From contig SFQZ01000003.1 in the NCBI GenBank assembly GCA_004562915.1, positions 25,244 to 89,243 on the forward strand: 64,000 bases of DNA, read 5' to 3'. Below are positions 18,533-25,759 of this stretch, one piece after another; the stretch's first letter is position 1, and each line of letters starts with the position of its first letter. The DNA is from a bacterium. Lineage in GTDB: Bacteria; Bacillota_A; Clostridia; Lachnospirales; Lachnospiraceae. Under the pieces are notes generated by a model. That model saw nothing but the letters and a program-made list of their open reading frames with translations. It had not been told where the DNA came from and ran no database searches. The position numbers were made by a program, and so were the translations under genes.

Positions 18533-18561
18533 TTGAAATTCAAACAAGAATATGCTATTAT
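18533..18561 (+). promoter_or_regulatory. Sigma-A promoter of tRNA-Phe
   Basis: TTGAAA (18533-18538), 17-base spacer, TATTAT (18556-18561); the tRNA begins 14 nt past the -10. Confidence 0.75.
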
Positions 18562-18574
18562 CAAATACGGACTT

Positions 18575-18647
<73 letters not shown>

Positions 18648-18673
18648 TTTATCAAAAAAATTCAAAAAAGTTC

Positions 18674-18702
18674 TTGACAACCAAACCTCTATTATGTATA
18701 AT
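18674..18702 (+). promoter_or_regulatory. Consensus sigma-A promoter of the tRNA-Gly pair
   Basis: TTGACA (18674-18679), 17-base spacer, TATAAT (18697-18702): a perfect consensus. It lies 28 nt before tRNA-Gly(TCC) and can drive both glycine tRNAs. Confidence 0.88.
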
Positions 18703-18730
18703 ACATATTGTTGTCGAGAGAAAAACATCT

Positions 18731-18801
18731 GCGGGTGTAGTTCAATGGTAGAACACCAGCCTTCCAAGCTGGATACGTGGGTTCGATTCCCATCACCCGC
18801 T
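18731..18801 (+). tRNA. tRNA-Gly (anticodon TCC)
   Basis: 71 nt cloverleaf. Acceptor GCGGGTG pairs with CACCCGC; anticodon stem CCAGC/GCTGG closes the loop CTTCCAA with anticodon TCC; T loop GGTTCGATTCC. Discriminator T; no encoded CCA. Confidence 0.96.
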
Positions 18802-18826
18802 TTTACAATTAAATAATAATTGTTAT

Positions 18827-18898
18827 GCACGAGTGGCTCAGTGGTGGAGTATCGCCTTGCCAAGGCGAGGGTCGCGGGTTCGAATCCCGTCTCGTGCT
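18827..18898 (+). tRNA. tRNA-Gly (anticodon GCC)
   Basis: 72 nt cloverleaf. Acceptor GCACGAG pairs with CTCGTGC; anticodon stem TCGCC/GGCGA with loop TTGCCAA and anticodon GCC; T loop GGTTCGAATCC. Together with the TCC tRNA it covers all glycine codons. Discriminator T. Confidence 0.96.
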
Positions 18899-19030
18899 TT
18901 TTTGCTGTTAAAAATACTTTTCAAGTTGGTAAATTCTATCTTTAGTTGTAATATTTTTGTTTTGTATATTTAATAAAGCAAACGTAACCAGATCTATCGA
19001 TGCTTTTTTGTATCGTGAGAAAACGTTCTG

Positions 19031-19190
19031 AAAATTGAGTAGTCCGTTTTAGAAGCATTGGGATAAGTGAGCCTGAAGATCCACTGCTTACGCAGACTTA
19101 GGCGCGACGGCTATCCGGAGCGTCTTAGTCGCAGTTAGAAGTTAGCTGAAGGGGAACGACCTGCTTCTAAAACGGACTACTCGATTTTTT
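19031..19190. repeat. 160-nt inverted-repeat element with structured loop (ncRNA or terminator-like repeat)
   Basis: The 314-bp gap after the tRNAs holds no ORF but has a perfect 21-bp inverted repeat (19037-19057 with 19162-19182), extended by an A tract on the left and a T tract on the right to about 25 pairs. The 104-nt loop folds further: GACTTAGGCGC pairs with GCGTCTTAGTC (one mismatch) around CGGCTATCCG. The flanking A and T tracts make it a bidirectional terminator between the plus-strand tRNAs and the minus-strand dehydrogenase, but it is far longer than a terminator needs to be. It may be a dispersed intergenic repeat or a structured RNA. I do not recognise a named family. Confidence 0.7.
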
Positions 19191-19214
19191 TACACGTCTC
19201 TCACAGATAAAAAA

Positions 19215-20075
19215 TTACAAATAATATTCAATCAGTCCCTGCGTTCCATTTTCTCCTTTTCCCTGTTTTTCCAGTTCCTGATACATCTCACATACTTTCA
19301 GCAGAACAGGAAGCACAAGATTCTTTTCCTCTGCCTCTTCATCAGCAATTCTCATATCTTTTATAATATGCTTGATATAGAAGCCCGGAGCATAATCACC
19401 AGACGCCATCTTGGGACCCAAGTTTGAAAGCTGCCAACTTCCTGCTGCTCCGCCCTTGATTGTCTCAATCATCTTATCCACATCAACTCCCATCGCTTTC
19501 GTATATGCAATCGCTTCACAGACCCCGCTGACCGCTCCTGCTATAGCAATCTGATTGGCCATCTTGACATGCTGACCGCTTCCTGCTGGCCCTTCATAGA
19601 TAATACTTGTTCCCATAGCAGCCAGCACATCCTGACATGCTTCAAAATCTTTTTCCTCTCCTCCGACCATAATCGCCAAAGTACCTTTCTTCGCTCCCAC
19701 ATCGCCGCCGGATACCGGAGCATCCAGCACATGCAGACCTTTCTTTTTTCCCACCTCATAGATTTTTTGTGATAACTTGGGACTGGTCGTTGTCATATCA
19801 ATCAGGTAAGTATCTTCTCCTGCATTTGCCAGGATTCCACCTTCTCCAAAATATACTTCTTCCACATCCTTCGGATATCCCACAATCGTAATAATCACAT
19901 CACGATTTTTCGCACATTCTCCGGGACTGTCACACCAGATGGCCCCCTCTTCAATCAGCTCAGCTGCCTTTTCCTTTGTACGATTATAAATATACAATTC
20001 ATATCCCTCTTTCTGAAGATTACGAATCATGGATTTTCCCATTACGCCGGTACCGATAAAACCTATTTTTTTCAT
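19215..20075 (-). CDS. Beta-hydroxyacid dehydrogenase (3-hydroxyisobutyrate/tartronate semialdehyde reductase family)
   Basis: 286 aa. An N-terminal Rossmann domain with IGFIGTGVMGKSMIRNL binds NAD(P); the substrate motif DAPVSGGDVGAKKGTLAIMVGG and the catalytic-lysine segment GQHVKMANQIAIAGAVSGVCEA are present, followed by the all-helical C-terminal domain. The family reduces or oxidises small 3-hydroxyacids (3-hydroxyisobutyrate, tartronate semialdehyde, glyoxylate/succinic semialdehyde); which one cannot be decided here because no glycerate or valine pathway gene is adjacent. AGGAGG lies about 9 nt before the ATG. Convergent with the tRNA cluster; a promoter for it would lie between it and the DtxR gene. 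Confidence 0.88.
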   Translation of the reverse strand: MKKIGFIGTGVMGKSMIRNLQKEGYELYIYNRTKEKAAELIEEGAIWCDSPGECAKNRDVIITIVGYPKDVEEVYFGEGGILANAGEDTYLIDMTTTSPKLSQKIYEVGKKKGLHVLDAPVSGGDVGAKKGTLAIMVGGEEKDFEACQDVLAAMGTSIIYEGPAGSGQHVKMANQIAIAGAVSGVCEAIAYTKAMGVDVDKMIETIKGGAAGSWQLSNLGPKMASGDYAPGFYIKHIIKDMRIADEEAEEKNLVLPVLLKVCEMYQELEKQGKGENGTQGLIEYYL

Positions 20076-20229
20076 TGTCTCTGTCCTCCTGCTGTTTGAT
20101 TTCTGAATGAGTTTTTGTTTTATTTATATCACATTTTTCACTGCCTGTCACTGTTACCGTGATTCCATATTCTTTTTATAGGATTTCGATGCTGGGATCA
20201 CCCGCGATCCGGGAAAAACACAGTTATAT

Positions 20230-20258
20230 TTGAACTTTCTCTCTATATATGGTAAACT
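20230..20258 (+). promoter_or_regulatory. Promoter of the DtxR-family regulator
   Basis: TTGAAC (20230-20235), 17-base spacer, TAAACT (20253-20258), 47 nt before the likely TTG start. No palindrome of the type seen at the iron genes overlaps it. Confidence 0.55.
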
Positions 20259-20305
20259 ACATTCAATGGTATATTTCGTAAAAACATGAAAACGAGGTGA
20301 TAGTT

Positions 20306-20674
20306 TTGAAAATACATGAATCAGCCGAAAACTACTTGGAAGCCATATTGATGATTTATCAACGCCAGTCTTATGTCCGTTCTATTGATATCGCAGTTGA
20401 ACTGGAAGTCTCCAAGCCCAGTGTAAGTGTAGCTATGAAAAATCTTCGCGAAAATGGATATATCAACATGGACAACAACGGTCACATTACATTAACTGAA
20501 TCGGGGCAAAAAATTGCAGATACCATGTACGAACGCCATGTGCTTCTTTCACGCTGGCTGATGCAGTTAGGCGTAGATGAGCAGATTGCCGTACGGGATG
20601 CCTGCCGGATGGAGCATGTACTCAGCCCTGAGAGCTTTGATGCCATTAAACGCCATGCCATGGCACATTCGTGA
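20306..20674 (+). CDS. DtxR/MntR-family metal-dependent repressor
   Basis: 122 aa from a TTG at 20306, chosen because AGGTGA ends 5 nt upstream and MKIHESAENYLEAIL is the family's start; a GTG at 20297 lies inside that ribosome binding site. Winged helix (about 1-60) with recognition helix in LEVSKPSVSVAMKNLRENGYI, then a short metal-binding/dimerisation domain with EHVLSPESFDAIKRHA. The C-terminal SH3-like domain of DtxR is absent, as in short clostridial MntR/IdeR-type proteins. It would sense Fe2+ or Mn2+. The DtxR-like palindromes at the iron locus 5-9 kb away make it the best local candidate for their regulator; this is inference. Confidence 0.85.
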   Translation: MKIHESAENYLEAILMIYQRQSYVRSIDIAVELEVSKPSVSVAMKNLRENGYINMDNNGHITLTESGQKIADTMYERHVLLSRWLMQLGVDEQIAVRDACRMEHVLSPESFDAIKRHAMAHS

Positions 20675-20677
20675 TTC

Positions 20678-20901
20678 AGGACTCGCTCGCGAGTCTTGGC
20701 GCGGAATTCGGGTCTGCATGGCAGACATACTTCCATTCCGAATTCCTGAGCATCCCCGCGGAGCGTATATCAGATGGGGGATTGGCACCCGCCACTGATA
20801 CATAATTGCTGGTCACCGCCTACAGAGGTGGGTGTCATCCCTCATCTGATATAACAGTGCCGTTCCTTTCTGTCTTCAGTTCCGGAACGGCACCCACTGT
20901 T
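20678..20901. repeat. Tandem series of four hairpins between convergent genes
   Basis: The gap holds no ORF with a ribosome binding site. It contains GACTCGC/GCGAGTC (20680-20695); GGAATTCGG/CCGAATTCC (20703-20746) enclosing GTCTGC/GCAGAC; a perfect 11-bp repeat TATATCAGATG/CATCTGATATA (20766-20776, 20843-20853) with imperfect inner pairing of CACCC and GGGTG; and GCCGTTCC/GGAACGGC nested inside AACAGT/ACTGTT (20853-20901). No T-run follows, so these are not plain terminators. Could be a composite intergenic repeat or a structured RNA. Confidence 0.6.
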
Positions 20902-20957
20902 TATACGACAATTCTATGTTTTCTTTTCCTCCTGACATTTTGCATACACCACAATCT

Positions 20958-21272
20958 CTATTCCGGAAGTATCATATCCCAGGTATGATTTTCCGGATGA
21001 TAACATAAAACAAAATCCTGCACCCGGTCATCCACCATTACCCTGCAGCCATATCTGCACAGGGGAATTCCGGCATAATATTTTTCATCAGACTTCAGCA
21101 CCTCTATATTCGTCAGAAGATGCCGGACGCCATCCGTATCCTCATACTTTATCATTCTGGGAATCATCTTTCCGGTACTGGTAAACCAGCAGTCTGCCGC
21201 AACTTTCTGTGGTGTCCCCCGAATCGCCTTTTCCTGAAGTTTTTCTTCTTCTATACCGATTGCAAATCCCAT
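20958..21272 (-). CDS. Hypothetical 104-aa protein downstream of the Y-family polymerase
   Basis: A small, mixed-charge soluble protein with no signal peptide or membrane segment; I do not recognise its family. Features: acidic helix IEEEKLQEKAIRG near the start, then a beta-rich region with TGKMIPRMIKYED, IPLCRYGCRVMV and HTWDMILPE. It starts 13 nt after the polymerase stop, so it belongs to the LexA-controlled transcript. Its position resembles that of YolD- or DUF6504-type partners of Y-family polymerases, but the sequence does not show the YolD motif. A role as an accessory to translesion synthesis is an inference from placement only. Confidence 0.7.
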   Translation of the reverse strand: MGFAIGIEEEKLQEKAIRGTPQKVAADCWFTSTGKMIPRMIKYEDTDGVRHLLTNIEVLKSDEKYYAGIPLCRYGCRVMVDDRVQDFVLCYHPENHTWDMILPE

Positions 21273-21285
21273 TCAACGATACCTC

Positions 21286-22548
21286 CTATTCCACCTTTAC
21301 TTTCTTATAATCTACCGTTCTTTTTTCCCGGCTGATGCCGCCCGACATATGATCTATCCTGCTTCCCACAAAAACAGCCCGTTTTAACGAATCCCGACCA
21401 TAACGCATCCTGATCCCATCCACCGTTCGATCCATCTGTTCCTGTTTTTCATAATCTGTCATATCAAACATATCAAGCTGCCGCATATCCATATGATCCC
21501 TAAGTCTGCCTGTATGGATACCCAAATGCCGGATCGATCTTCCATCCCATAAAGAATCAAAAAGCTCGCAGGCGCAACGATGGATTTCAATCGTAATATG
21601 GGTTGCATGCTCTAACGTCATCTGACGGCTTGCATACTGCAGATCATACGTTTTTATCCCCACCGCAATCACTTCTGCGTAAACTCCCGCAGCACGCAGT
21701 CTGGTCCCCACCGTCTCAGCCAATGCGAGTAACACCAACTTTGCAGTGGATGCATCTGTAACATCAAAAGCTATCGTTGTACTGTTCCCATATCCTTTAT
21801 TTGCCGGAACCTCCGGCTGCACCACAGAGACATCTATCCCATTGGCAAACGCCCATATCACTTCTCCATGTTTTTTCAAATGACTCTTCAACACTGCCGG
21901 ATCTGTTCCGGCCAACTCTCCTATCGTCCGGATCCCCATACCCAGTAGTTTTCTTGTGGTAGCCCGCCCCACAAAAAAGAGTTCCGATACAGGAAGCGGC
22001 CACATCTTTTCTTCTATCTCATATTTCCAAAGTGTATGCACCCGATCAGGCTTCTTAAAATCACTTGCCATCTTCGCCAGCAGTTTGTTTTCTGATACCC
22101 CTATATTGACTGTAAATCCCAGTTCTTCCCTGATCTGGTTACGAATCCGATTCGCCGCCGCAACTGGTTCGCCCCATAATCTTTCTGTCCCGGTCATATC
22201 AATAAAAGCTTCATCTATACTATATTGTTCCACATCCGGTGAATATTGCCGTAAAATCTTCATAAAAGCAGCGGAACATTTCTCATATAATCCATAATTC
22301 GGCGGCACCAGTTTTAGATGCGGACACTTCTGCAGTGCTTCTGTAATACTTTCTCCGGTTTTAATATTATGATTCTTTGCAGGAATAGATTTTGCAAGAA
22401 TAATTCCATGACGCATGGCCATATCTCCGCCGACAGCCGCTACTTCCTCACGCAAATCCACTGTTCCGCCCAAATGATAAAGACGATAAACAGCTTCCCA
22501 GGAAAGAAAAGCAGAATTGATATCAATATGAAAAATCACTCTGTCCAA
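21286..22548 (-). CDS. dinB: Y-family DNA polymerase IV (DinB/ImuB-like), SOS-regulated
   Basis: 420 aa from a TTG at 22548. This start is chosen because transcription begins near 22568 and AAGGAGG lies about 10 nt upstream; an in-frame TTG at 22602 lies within the promoter's -35. Motifs: IFHIDINSAFLSWEA with the first catalytic Asp, then the SIDEAFIDMT acidic pair in the palm, the helix-hairpin-helix region LLGMGIRTIGELA and a little-finger domain ending near 400. It carries out error-prone bypass of damaged bases. Promoter and operator leave little doubt that it is repressed by LexA. Followed by a 104-aa ORF in the same transcript. Confidence 0.93.
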   Translation of the reverse strand: MDRVIFHIDINSAFLSWEAVYRLYHLGGTVDLREEVAAVGGDMAMRHGIILAKSIPAKNHNIKTGESITEALQKCPHLKLVPPNYGLYEKCSAAFMKILRQYSPDVEQYSIDEAFIDMTGTERLWGEPVAAANRIRNQIREELGFTVNIGVSENKLLAKMASDFKKPDRVHTLWKYEIEEKMWPLPVSELFFVGRATTRKLLGMGIRTIGELAGTDPAVLKSHLKKHGEVIWAFANGIDVSVVQPEVPANKGYGNSTTIAFDVTDASTAKLVLLALAETVGTRLRAAGVYAEVIAVGIKTYDLQYASRQMTLEHATHITIEIHRCACELFDSLWDGRSIRHLGIHTGRLRDHMDMRQLDMFDMTDYEKQEQMDRTVDGIRMRYGRDSLKRAVFVGSRIDHMSGGISREKRTVDYKKVKVE

Positions 22549-22559
22549 ACTTATGTTCG
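22546..22559. promoter_or_regulatory. Second, imperfect LexA box over the dinB start
   Basis: CAAACTTATGTTCG differs from the consensus CGAAC-N4-GTTCG at one position and overlaps the TTG start codon. Confidence 0.55.
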
Positions 22560-22573
22560 CCTCCTTTTTGCTT

Positions 22574-22602
22574 ATTATATCGAACTTATGTTCGTATTTC
22601 AA
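22574..22602 (-). promoter_or_regulatory. dinB promoter with LexA box in the spacer
   Basis: Minus-strand TTGAAA (22597-22602), a 17-base spacer and TATAAT (22574-22579). The palindrome CGAACTTATGTTCG (22581-22594), an exact Gram-positive LexA box, fills the spacer, so bound LexA would block polymerase directly. Confidence 0.88.
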
Positions 22603-22640
22603 GTGTGAATATATGGAAAATCCATAAAAATTTTTTCAAA

Positions 22641-22673
22641 AAGAAAAAGCCACCCAAACCGGATGACTTTTTT
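22641..22673 (-). terminator. Terminator after the LURP-one gene
   Basis: Eight-pair stem (22648-22655 with 22661-22668, including G-U pairs), loop AAACC, followed on the minus strand by TTTTTCTTTTT. Confidence 0.75.
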
Positions 22674-22689
22674 CTGTCTTGTTTCATTT

Positions 22690-23166
22690 TTAATCATTAT
22701 TATTGGAACATTTTTCTGCATCAATAGCCAGGACAAGCATGAGTGCTCCCAGTGCATCCTGCGGATCATATACATCTATCACATACGTATCTGTCCATCT
22801 AAAAAGCTGTTTAGACACTCCGGCTACATATCTTCCGCTCCTGTCGTACACCTTATAATCCCAGCCCCAAAAATCACCTTTCACATGCCAGCCGTTAAAA
22901 TCTATAGTAAACTTTGGCTTAAAAAAAGTAAATTCTTTTGTAATGCAGCCAATATATCGGCTTCCCATATAGATCTCAAATCTGGGAAGAAAGGAAAGTA
23001 TACACTCCCGTACAGTTCCAATCTCATTTCTATAAGCATCATAGATTTTCAGACAATGTCCCCAGGAAAGTTGTCCTTTTACAGTATATACTGTATTTCC
23101 GGCCTCATCATAGATATCATAGCTGTCAAACCATGAAAAAAATCTTTGTTTAAATAATAATTTCAT
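22690..23166 (-). CDS. LURP-one/YxjI-like (tubby-fold) protein
   Basis: 158 aa from the ATG at 23166, which follows GGGGAGG by 8 nt; the longer frame to 23187 has no such site. The protein is made of short beta strands with the repeat style of the LURP-one/tubby-like fold: FFSWFDSYDIYDEAGNTVYTVKGQLSWGH, then IGTVRE, YIGCITKEFTFFKPKF and YKVYDRSGRYVAGVSKQ. Bacterial members are cytoplasmic or membrane-associated and may bind lipid; none has an agreed function. No membrane segment. Ends with an NNND tail and a good terminator. Runs divergent to nothing; upstream sits a possible 24-aa ORF. Confidence 0.75.
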   Translation of the reverse strand: MKLLFKQRFFSWFDSYDIYDEAGNTVYTVKGQLSWGHCLKIYDAYRNEIGTVRECILSFLPRFEIYMGSRYIGCITKEFTFFKPKFTIDFNGWHVKGDFWGWDYKVYDRSGRYVAGVSKQLFRWTDTYVIDVYDPQDALGALMLVLAIDAEKCSNNND

Positions 23167-23193
23167 CCTTTTTCCTCCCCTCAACATTTCTTT

Positions 23194-23268
23194 TTAATTT
23201 GCAATCTTCGGCATAAACAGCGCTATCACTCCTACGATCAAAAGTACCGGCAATGCTATTTTAATCAA
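23194..23268 (-). CDS. Possible 24-aa hydrophobic peptide
   Basis: An open frame beginning near TTG 23268 reads IKIALPVLLIVGVIALFMPK and stops at 23194. A strong AAGGAGG lies directly before it but only 1 nt from the TTG; better spacing would need a rare ATT or ATA start. The composition is that of a tiny single-pass membrane peptide. Its reality depends on conservation upstream of LURP-one genes. Confidence 0.3.
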   Translation of the reverse strand: MIKIALPVLLIVGVIALFMPKIAN

Positions 23269-23396
23269 TCCTCCTTACAGCCGGTCTATTGTTTTATTAT
23301 ACCTGTCATCTTACTTGTGATAAACCATGTTTTTACAGAAATACTACCATCTATTTCGCTGTTTGTGCGGTTTATTTCCCCTGACTAAATACCATT

Positions 23397-23564
23397 CTAT
23401 ATTTTTCTCTGAAAACCATTTCCTTGTGGCAAACATCTTATATTCGGAATAGAATATGTCCCGGGATTCTCCGACTGAAAGGTAACTTTATCCTTGTCCG
23501 GATCCCATTCGTAAAAGTGCTTTGCCGGAATAATGCATCGTCTGTGAAGTACACTTTTATCTAC
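23397..23564 (-). pseudogene. SRAP/YedK (HMCES-like) remnant
   Basis: The segment SVLHRRCIIPAKHFYEW followed by DPDKDKVTFQSENPG matches the central part of SRAP peptidase proteins (the RRCxxPAxxFYEW core). The N-terminal catalytic Cys2 (MCGR) half is missing, and after VTFQSENPG the frame is lost; the match resumes weakly as FYSEY in another frame. No HDRMP C-terminal motif follows. It begins 6 nt after the DUF3877 stop. SRAP proteins crosslink to abasic sites in single-stranded DNA and are often SOS-regulated, so decay beside dinB is notable. Product not functional. Confidence 0.7.
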
Positions 23565-23569
23565 TATTC

Positions 23570-24115
23570 TCAGCTGATCAAAGCACGATAATCTGCCTCT
23601 GTAAATCTGTGATAAATTGTATGCCCCATTTCTATTCTGACGCAGTAATACCATGGATCCGGCTTCCTGTCTGTAAAATGCAGTACATAATCAAAATCCG
23701 TTCCCGGTTCCATTTTTTTACACTCATAGTAATCACTGAACCGTGCAAAGCATGCACAGATTTCTTCGATCGTCAGACAATGATTTTTTTGAAACAGATC
23801 CATGATACTCGCCAAAAACGGAGGATTCGACACCTGTTCATGTACATAAACTGCTCCAACTGAAGAAACACGCACTTCTATCCGTTCTCCTTTACATAAA
23901 GAAAAATCGATTTTACCCAGCAATGTATGTGTAAATTCCTCTTCCGCTTTCAAAAAAGCCAGCAGTTCTTCCCCACTTCTGTCCTCTATCTGAAGCAGAC
24001 TGCACAGTGATGGAATCGGAAAATAAAGACGAATAGTCTCCTCGACAAATCCCAGCTTCAACTGTGCTTCTTTGATTTGTTCTATTATATTTTCAACCAA
24101 GCCATTTCTGTTCAT
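23570..24115 (-). CDS. DUF3877-family protein
   Basis: 181 aa from the ATG at 24115 (GAGGAATCAT before it; an upstream GTG at 24127 is part of that site). Soluble, no signal or membrane segment. I recognise the clostridial DUF3877 family from its start NGLVENIIEQIKEAQLKLG and the segment YYECKKMEPGTDFDYVLHF with DPWYYCVRIEMGHTIYHRFT at the C-terminus. The function is unknown. The gene precedes the SRAP remnant and is followed upstream by the flavodoxin gene of the iron locus, with about 200 bp between; no obvious metal box lies in front of it. Confidence 0.75.
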   Translation of the reverse strand: MNRNGLVENIIEQIKEAQLKLGFVEETIRLYFPIPSLCSLLQIEDRSGEELLAFLKAEEEFTHTLLGKIDFSLCKGERIEVRVSSVGAVYVHEQVSNPPFLASIMDLFQKNHCLTIEEICACFARFSDYYECKKMEPGTDFDYVLHFTDRKPDPWYYCVRIEMGHTIYHRFTEADYRALIS

Positions 24116-24313
24116 ATGATTCCTCACTTTTTCTAAAACTCCACCGCAAATAACCTACAATCAAAAAAGACATTTTCCTATTCTAACACTGTAACACAAT
24201 AATATAAATTCTTCCACTATTTCATCCACTTTTTCGTTGGTCATAGCTCAAAATGAGCATTCTTTCTGGATGCTCATCGTCCTCTAATACTATTCTTTTC
24301 ACCGGAGATGGAT

Positions 24314-24736
24314 TTATGCCAATGCAGCTCCTAAAGCTTTGCACGCAGACAAAGCCTCATCATCCGGTGTCTCATTGCAGATCACACTGTCGCAGCCCAG
24401 TACTGCTCCTGCGCTACTGCAGGATTCTTCCCAGTTACGCATCCATTCACCGTCTCCCCAGCCATAAGAACCAAACAATACTACCTTTTTTCCTCCCAGG
24501 GCACCTTCACAGGCATCCCACATTGGCTGGAATTCATCTTCTTCCAATACCTCCGCTCCCATGGCCGGACACCCAAAGGCAACGGCATCATAAGTATTCA
24601 ACATGGATGCATCAAATTCTGCTGATGTAAACAAAACAGCATCTGACCCTTTTTCCTTTGCTCCTTCCAGAACCGCAGAAGCCATCTGCCCCGTATTTCC
24701 AGTTCCGCTCCAATAAACAACCGCAATTTTACTCAT
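24314..24736 (-). CDS. Short-chain flavodoxin
   Basis: 140 aa, the length of short flavodoxins. FMN phosphate-binding loop YWSGTGNTGQMA at the N-terminus, the 50s loop GCPAMGAEVLEEDEF and the 90s loop FGSYGWGDGEWMRNW are all present. Flavodoxin replaces ferredoxin as an electron carrier when iron is short. It lies 45 nt after DUF3793 and DUF2325 in a run led by a metal-box promoter, so it is likely induced by iron limitation. The ATG at 24736 is preceded by AAAGGTTGGT. Confidence 0.9.
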   Translation of the reverse strand: MSKIAVVYWSGTGNTGQMASAVLEGAKEKGSDAVLFTSAEFDASMLNTYDAVAFGCPAMGAEVLEEDEFQPMWDACEGALGGKKVVLFGSYGWGDGEWMRNWEESCSSAGAVLGCDSVICNETPDDEALSACKALGAALA

Positions 24737-24781
24737 ATGATTACCAACCTTTCTTCTCTTTTTTCATTCATTTTTTCTATA

Positions 24782-25333
24782 TTAAACAGCTACTGTAAGC
24801 CGCTCAATACTCTTACCTCGTGCCCATTGTGACCAATACACATCTGTACATTTTTTATAACGGTCAAATTGTTTTTTTGCATTGTTTTCGTCCCCATATA
24901 CCTTCCAAACTCCGGTACATTTATATCCTCCGGCGTGGTTTTCTATGAACCCACGTACATCCTCCGGGGGATATCCCAGGAAAAGTCCGATCTCATGAGG
25001 AAATTCTTCAGACTCATACAGCCTTCTTCTCAAACGCACTACACATTGACCGAAATCCTTCACACAATATCCGTATTCTTCCAAAATGTTTGCTGCATCC
25101 TCTACAGCCAGATCACTTTCCAGCTTATTCGGACGATAAATATAAAGTAAAACCCTTTCGGCAGACATACGCAGTGGAACCACACGAACCCCTTTCGGCA
25201 CCAGCCTCTGATTTAAAGAACGAACTGCACAGAACAATTCCTTTTTATTGGAATATGGACAGCTAAAAATATTTCCGGTCTTTAATCCTGCAAGCGTGGG
25301 TGAACAATGACGGATAATCATCTCATCGGACAT
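24782..25333 (-). CDS. DUF3793-family protein
   Basis: 183 aa. Recognised from the clostridial DUF3793 pattern: HCSPTLAGLKTGNIF near the N-terminus, CVVRLRRRLYESEEFPHEIG and LFLGYPPEDVRGFIENHA, and a tail KKQFDRYKKCTDVY. Conserved cysteines are spaced in ways that could bind metal or haem, but no binding motif is certain. It overlaps the DUF2325 gene by 16 nt and precedes flavodoxin, so the three are co-transcribed from the metal-box promoter. Function unknown; the repeated linkage to iron-starvation genes is suggestive. GGAGG precedes the ATG by 7 nt. Confidence 0.82.
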   Translation of the reverse strand: MSDEMIIRHCSPTLAGLKTGNIFSCPYSNKKELFCAVRSLNQRLVPKGVRVVPLRMSAERVLLYIYRPNKLESDLAVEDAANILEEYGYCVKDFGQCVVRLRRRLYESEEFPHEIGLFLGYPPEDVRGFIENHAGGYKCTGVWKVYGDENNAKKQFDRYKKCTDVYWSQWARGKSIERLTVAV

Positions 25334-25623
25334 ACCATTTCCTCCTGTTTTATATTTTCTTCCAGAATATTTTTCAGTGCTGACATAGAACTTGTATGTG
25401 AACGAACAACCTTTACATCCTGACCTTTTGTTTCAGATAATGCATTCCGTACCATTTTATGCGATACAGTACCGGTAAACAGGACAAGCAGATCCGGATT
25501 TCCGATTCCTTTCAGGCTGCTGTTCTGTTTTGGATACACTTTTGCATCACACTGATATTCCCTGCATAAATTTTTATATTGACGGACCATACACTCATTA
25601 CCGCCTATGATTACTACGCTCAT
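25318..25623 (-). CDS. DUF2325-family protein
   Basis: 101 aa. Starts SVVIIGGNECMVRQYKNLC, the usual DUF2325 opening (a Rossmann-like strand and loop), with a strand LLVLFTGTVSHKMVRNAL and a HTSSMSALKNIL segment. The family is cytoplasmic and occurs with iron, nitrogen-fixation or redox genes in anaerobes; no activity is established. First gene of the DUF2325 - DUF3793 - flavodoxin run. AAGGAG precedes the ATG by about 9 nt. Two palindromic boxes lie 20-140 nt upstream. Confidence 0.82.
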   Translation of the reverse strand: MSVVIIGGNECMVRQYKNLCREYQCDAKVYPKQNSSLKGIGNPDLLVLFTGTVSHKMVRNALSETKGQDVKVVRSHTSSMSALKNILEENIKQEEMVCPMR

Positions 25624-25644
25624 AATTTAATTCTCCTTTCTCGG

Positions 25645-25662
25645 TTAGTTATCTCTAACTAA
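25645..25662. promoter_or_regulatory. Metal-box-like palindrome, leader of DUF2325
   Basis: TTAGTTA (25645-25651), TCTC, TAACTAA (25656-25662): a perfect 7-bp palindrome 22 nt before the start codon. Confidence 0.65.
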
Positions 25663-25741
25663 TCTTGTTAAAATAAAACGCTCTCCAGCGTTTCGTATTT
25701 TTTTAAACCAAAACTTTCGATCAATTTTCCTTCAATGTTAG

Positions 25742-25759
25742 TTAGTTTTCTCTAACTAA
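25742..25759. promoter_or_regulatory. Metal-box-like palindrome at the DUF2325 promoter
   Basis: TTAGTTT-TCTC-TAACTAA, one mismatch from the box at 25645. A likely promoter (minus-strand TTTACA at 25787-25792, 17-base spacer, TAGCAT at 25764-25769) lies just upstream, so the box covers the transcription start, where a repressor would act. Confidence 0.65.

Noticed and set aside
22548..22602. Longer dinB start at TTG 22602
   Set aside because: It lies in the -35 hexamer of the promoter and has no ribosome binding site; TTG 22548 has AAGGAGG.
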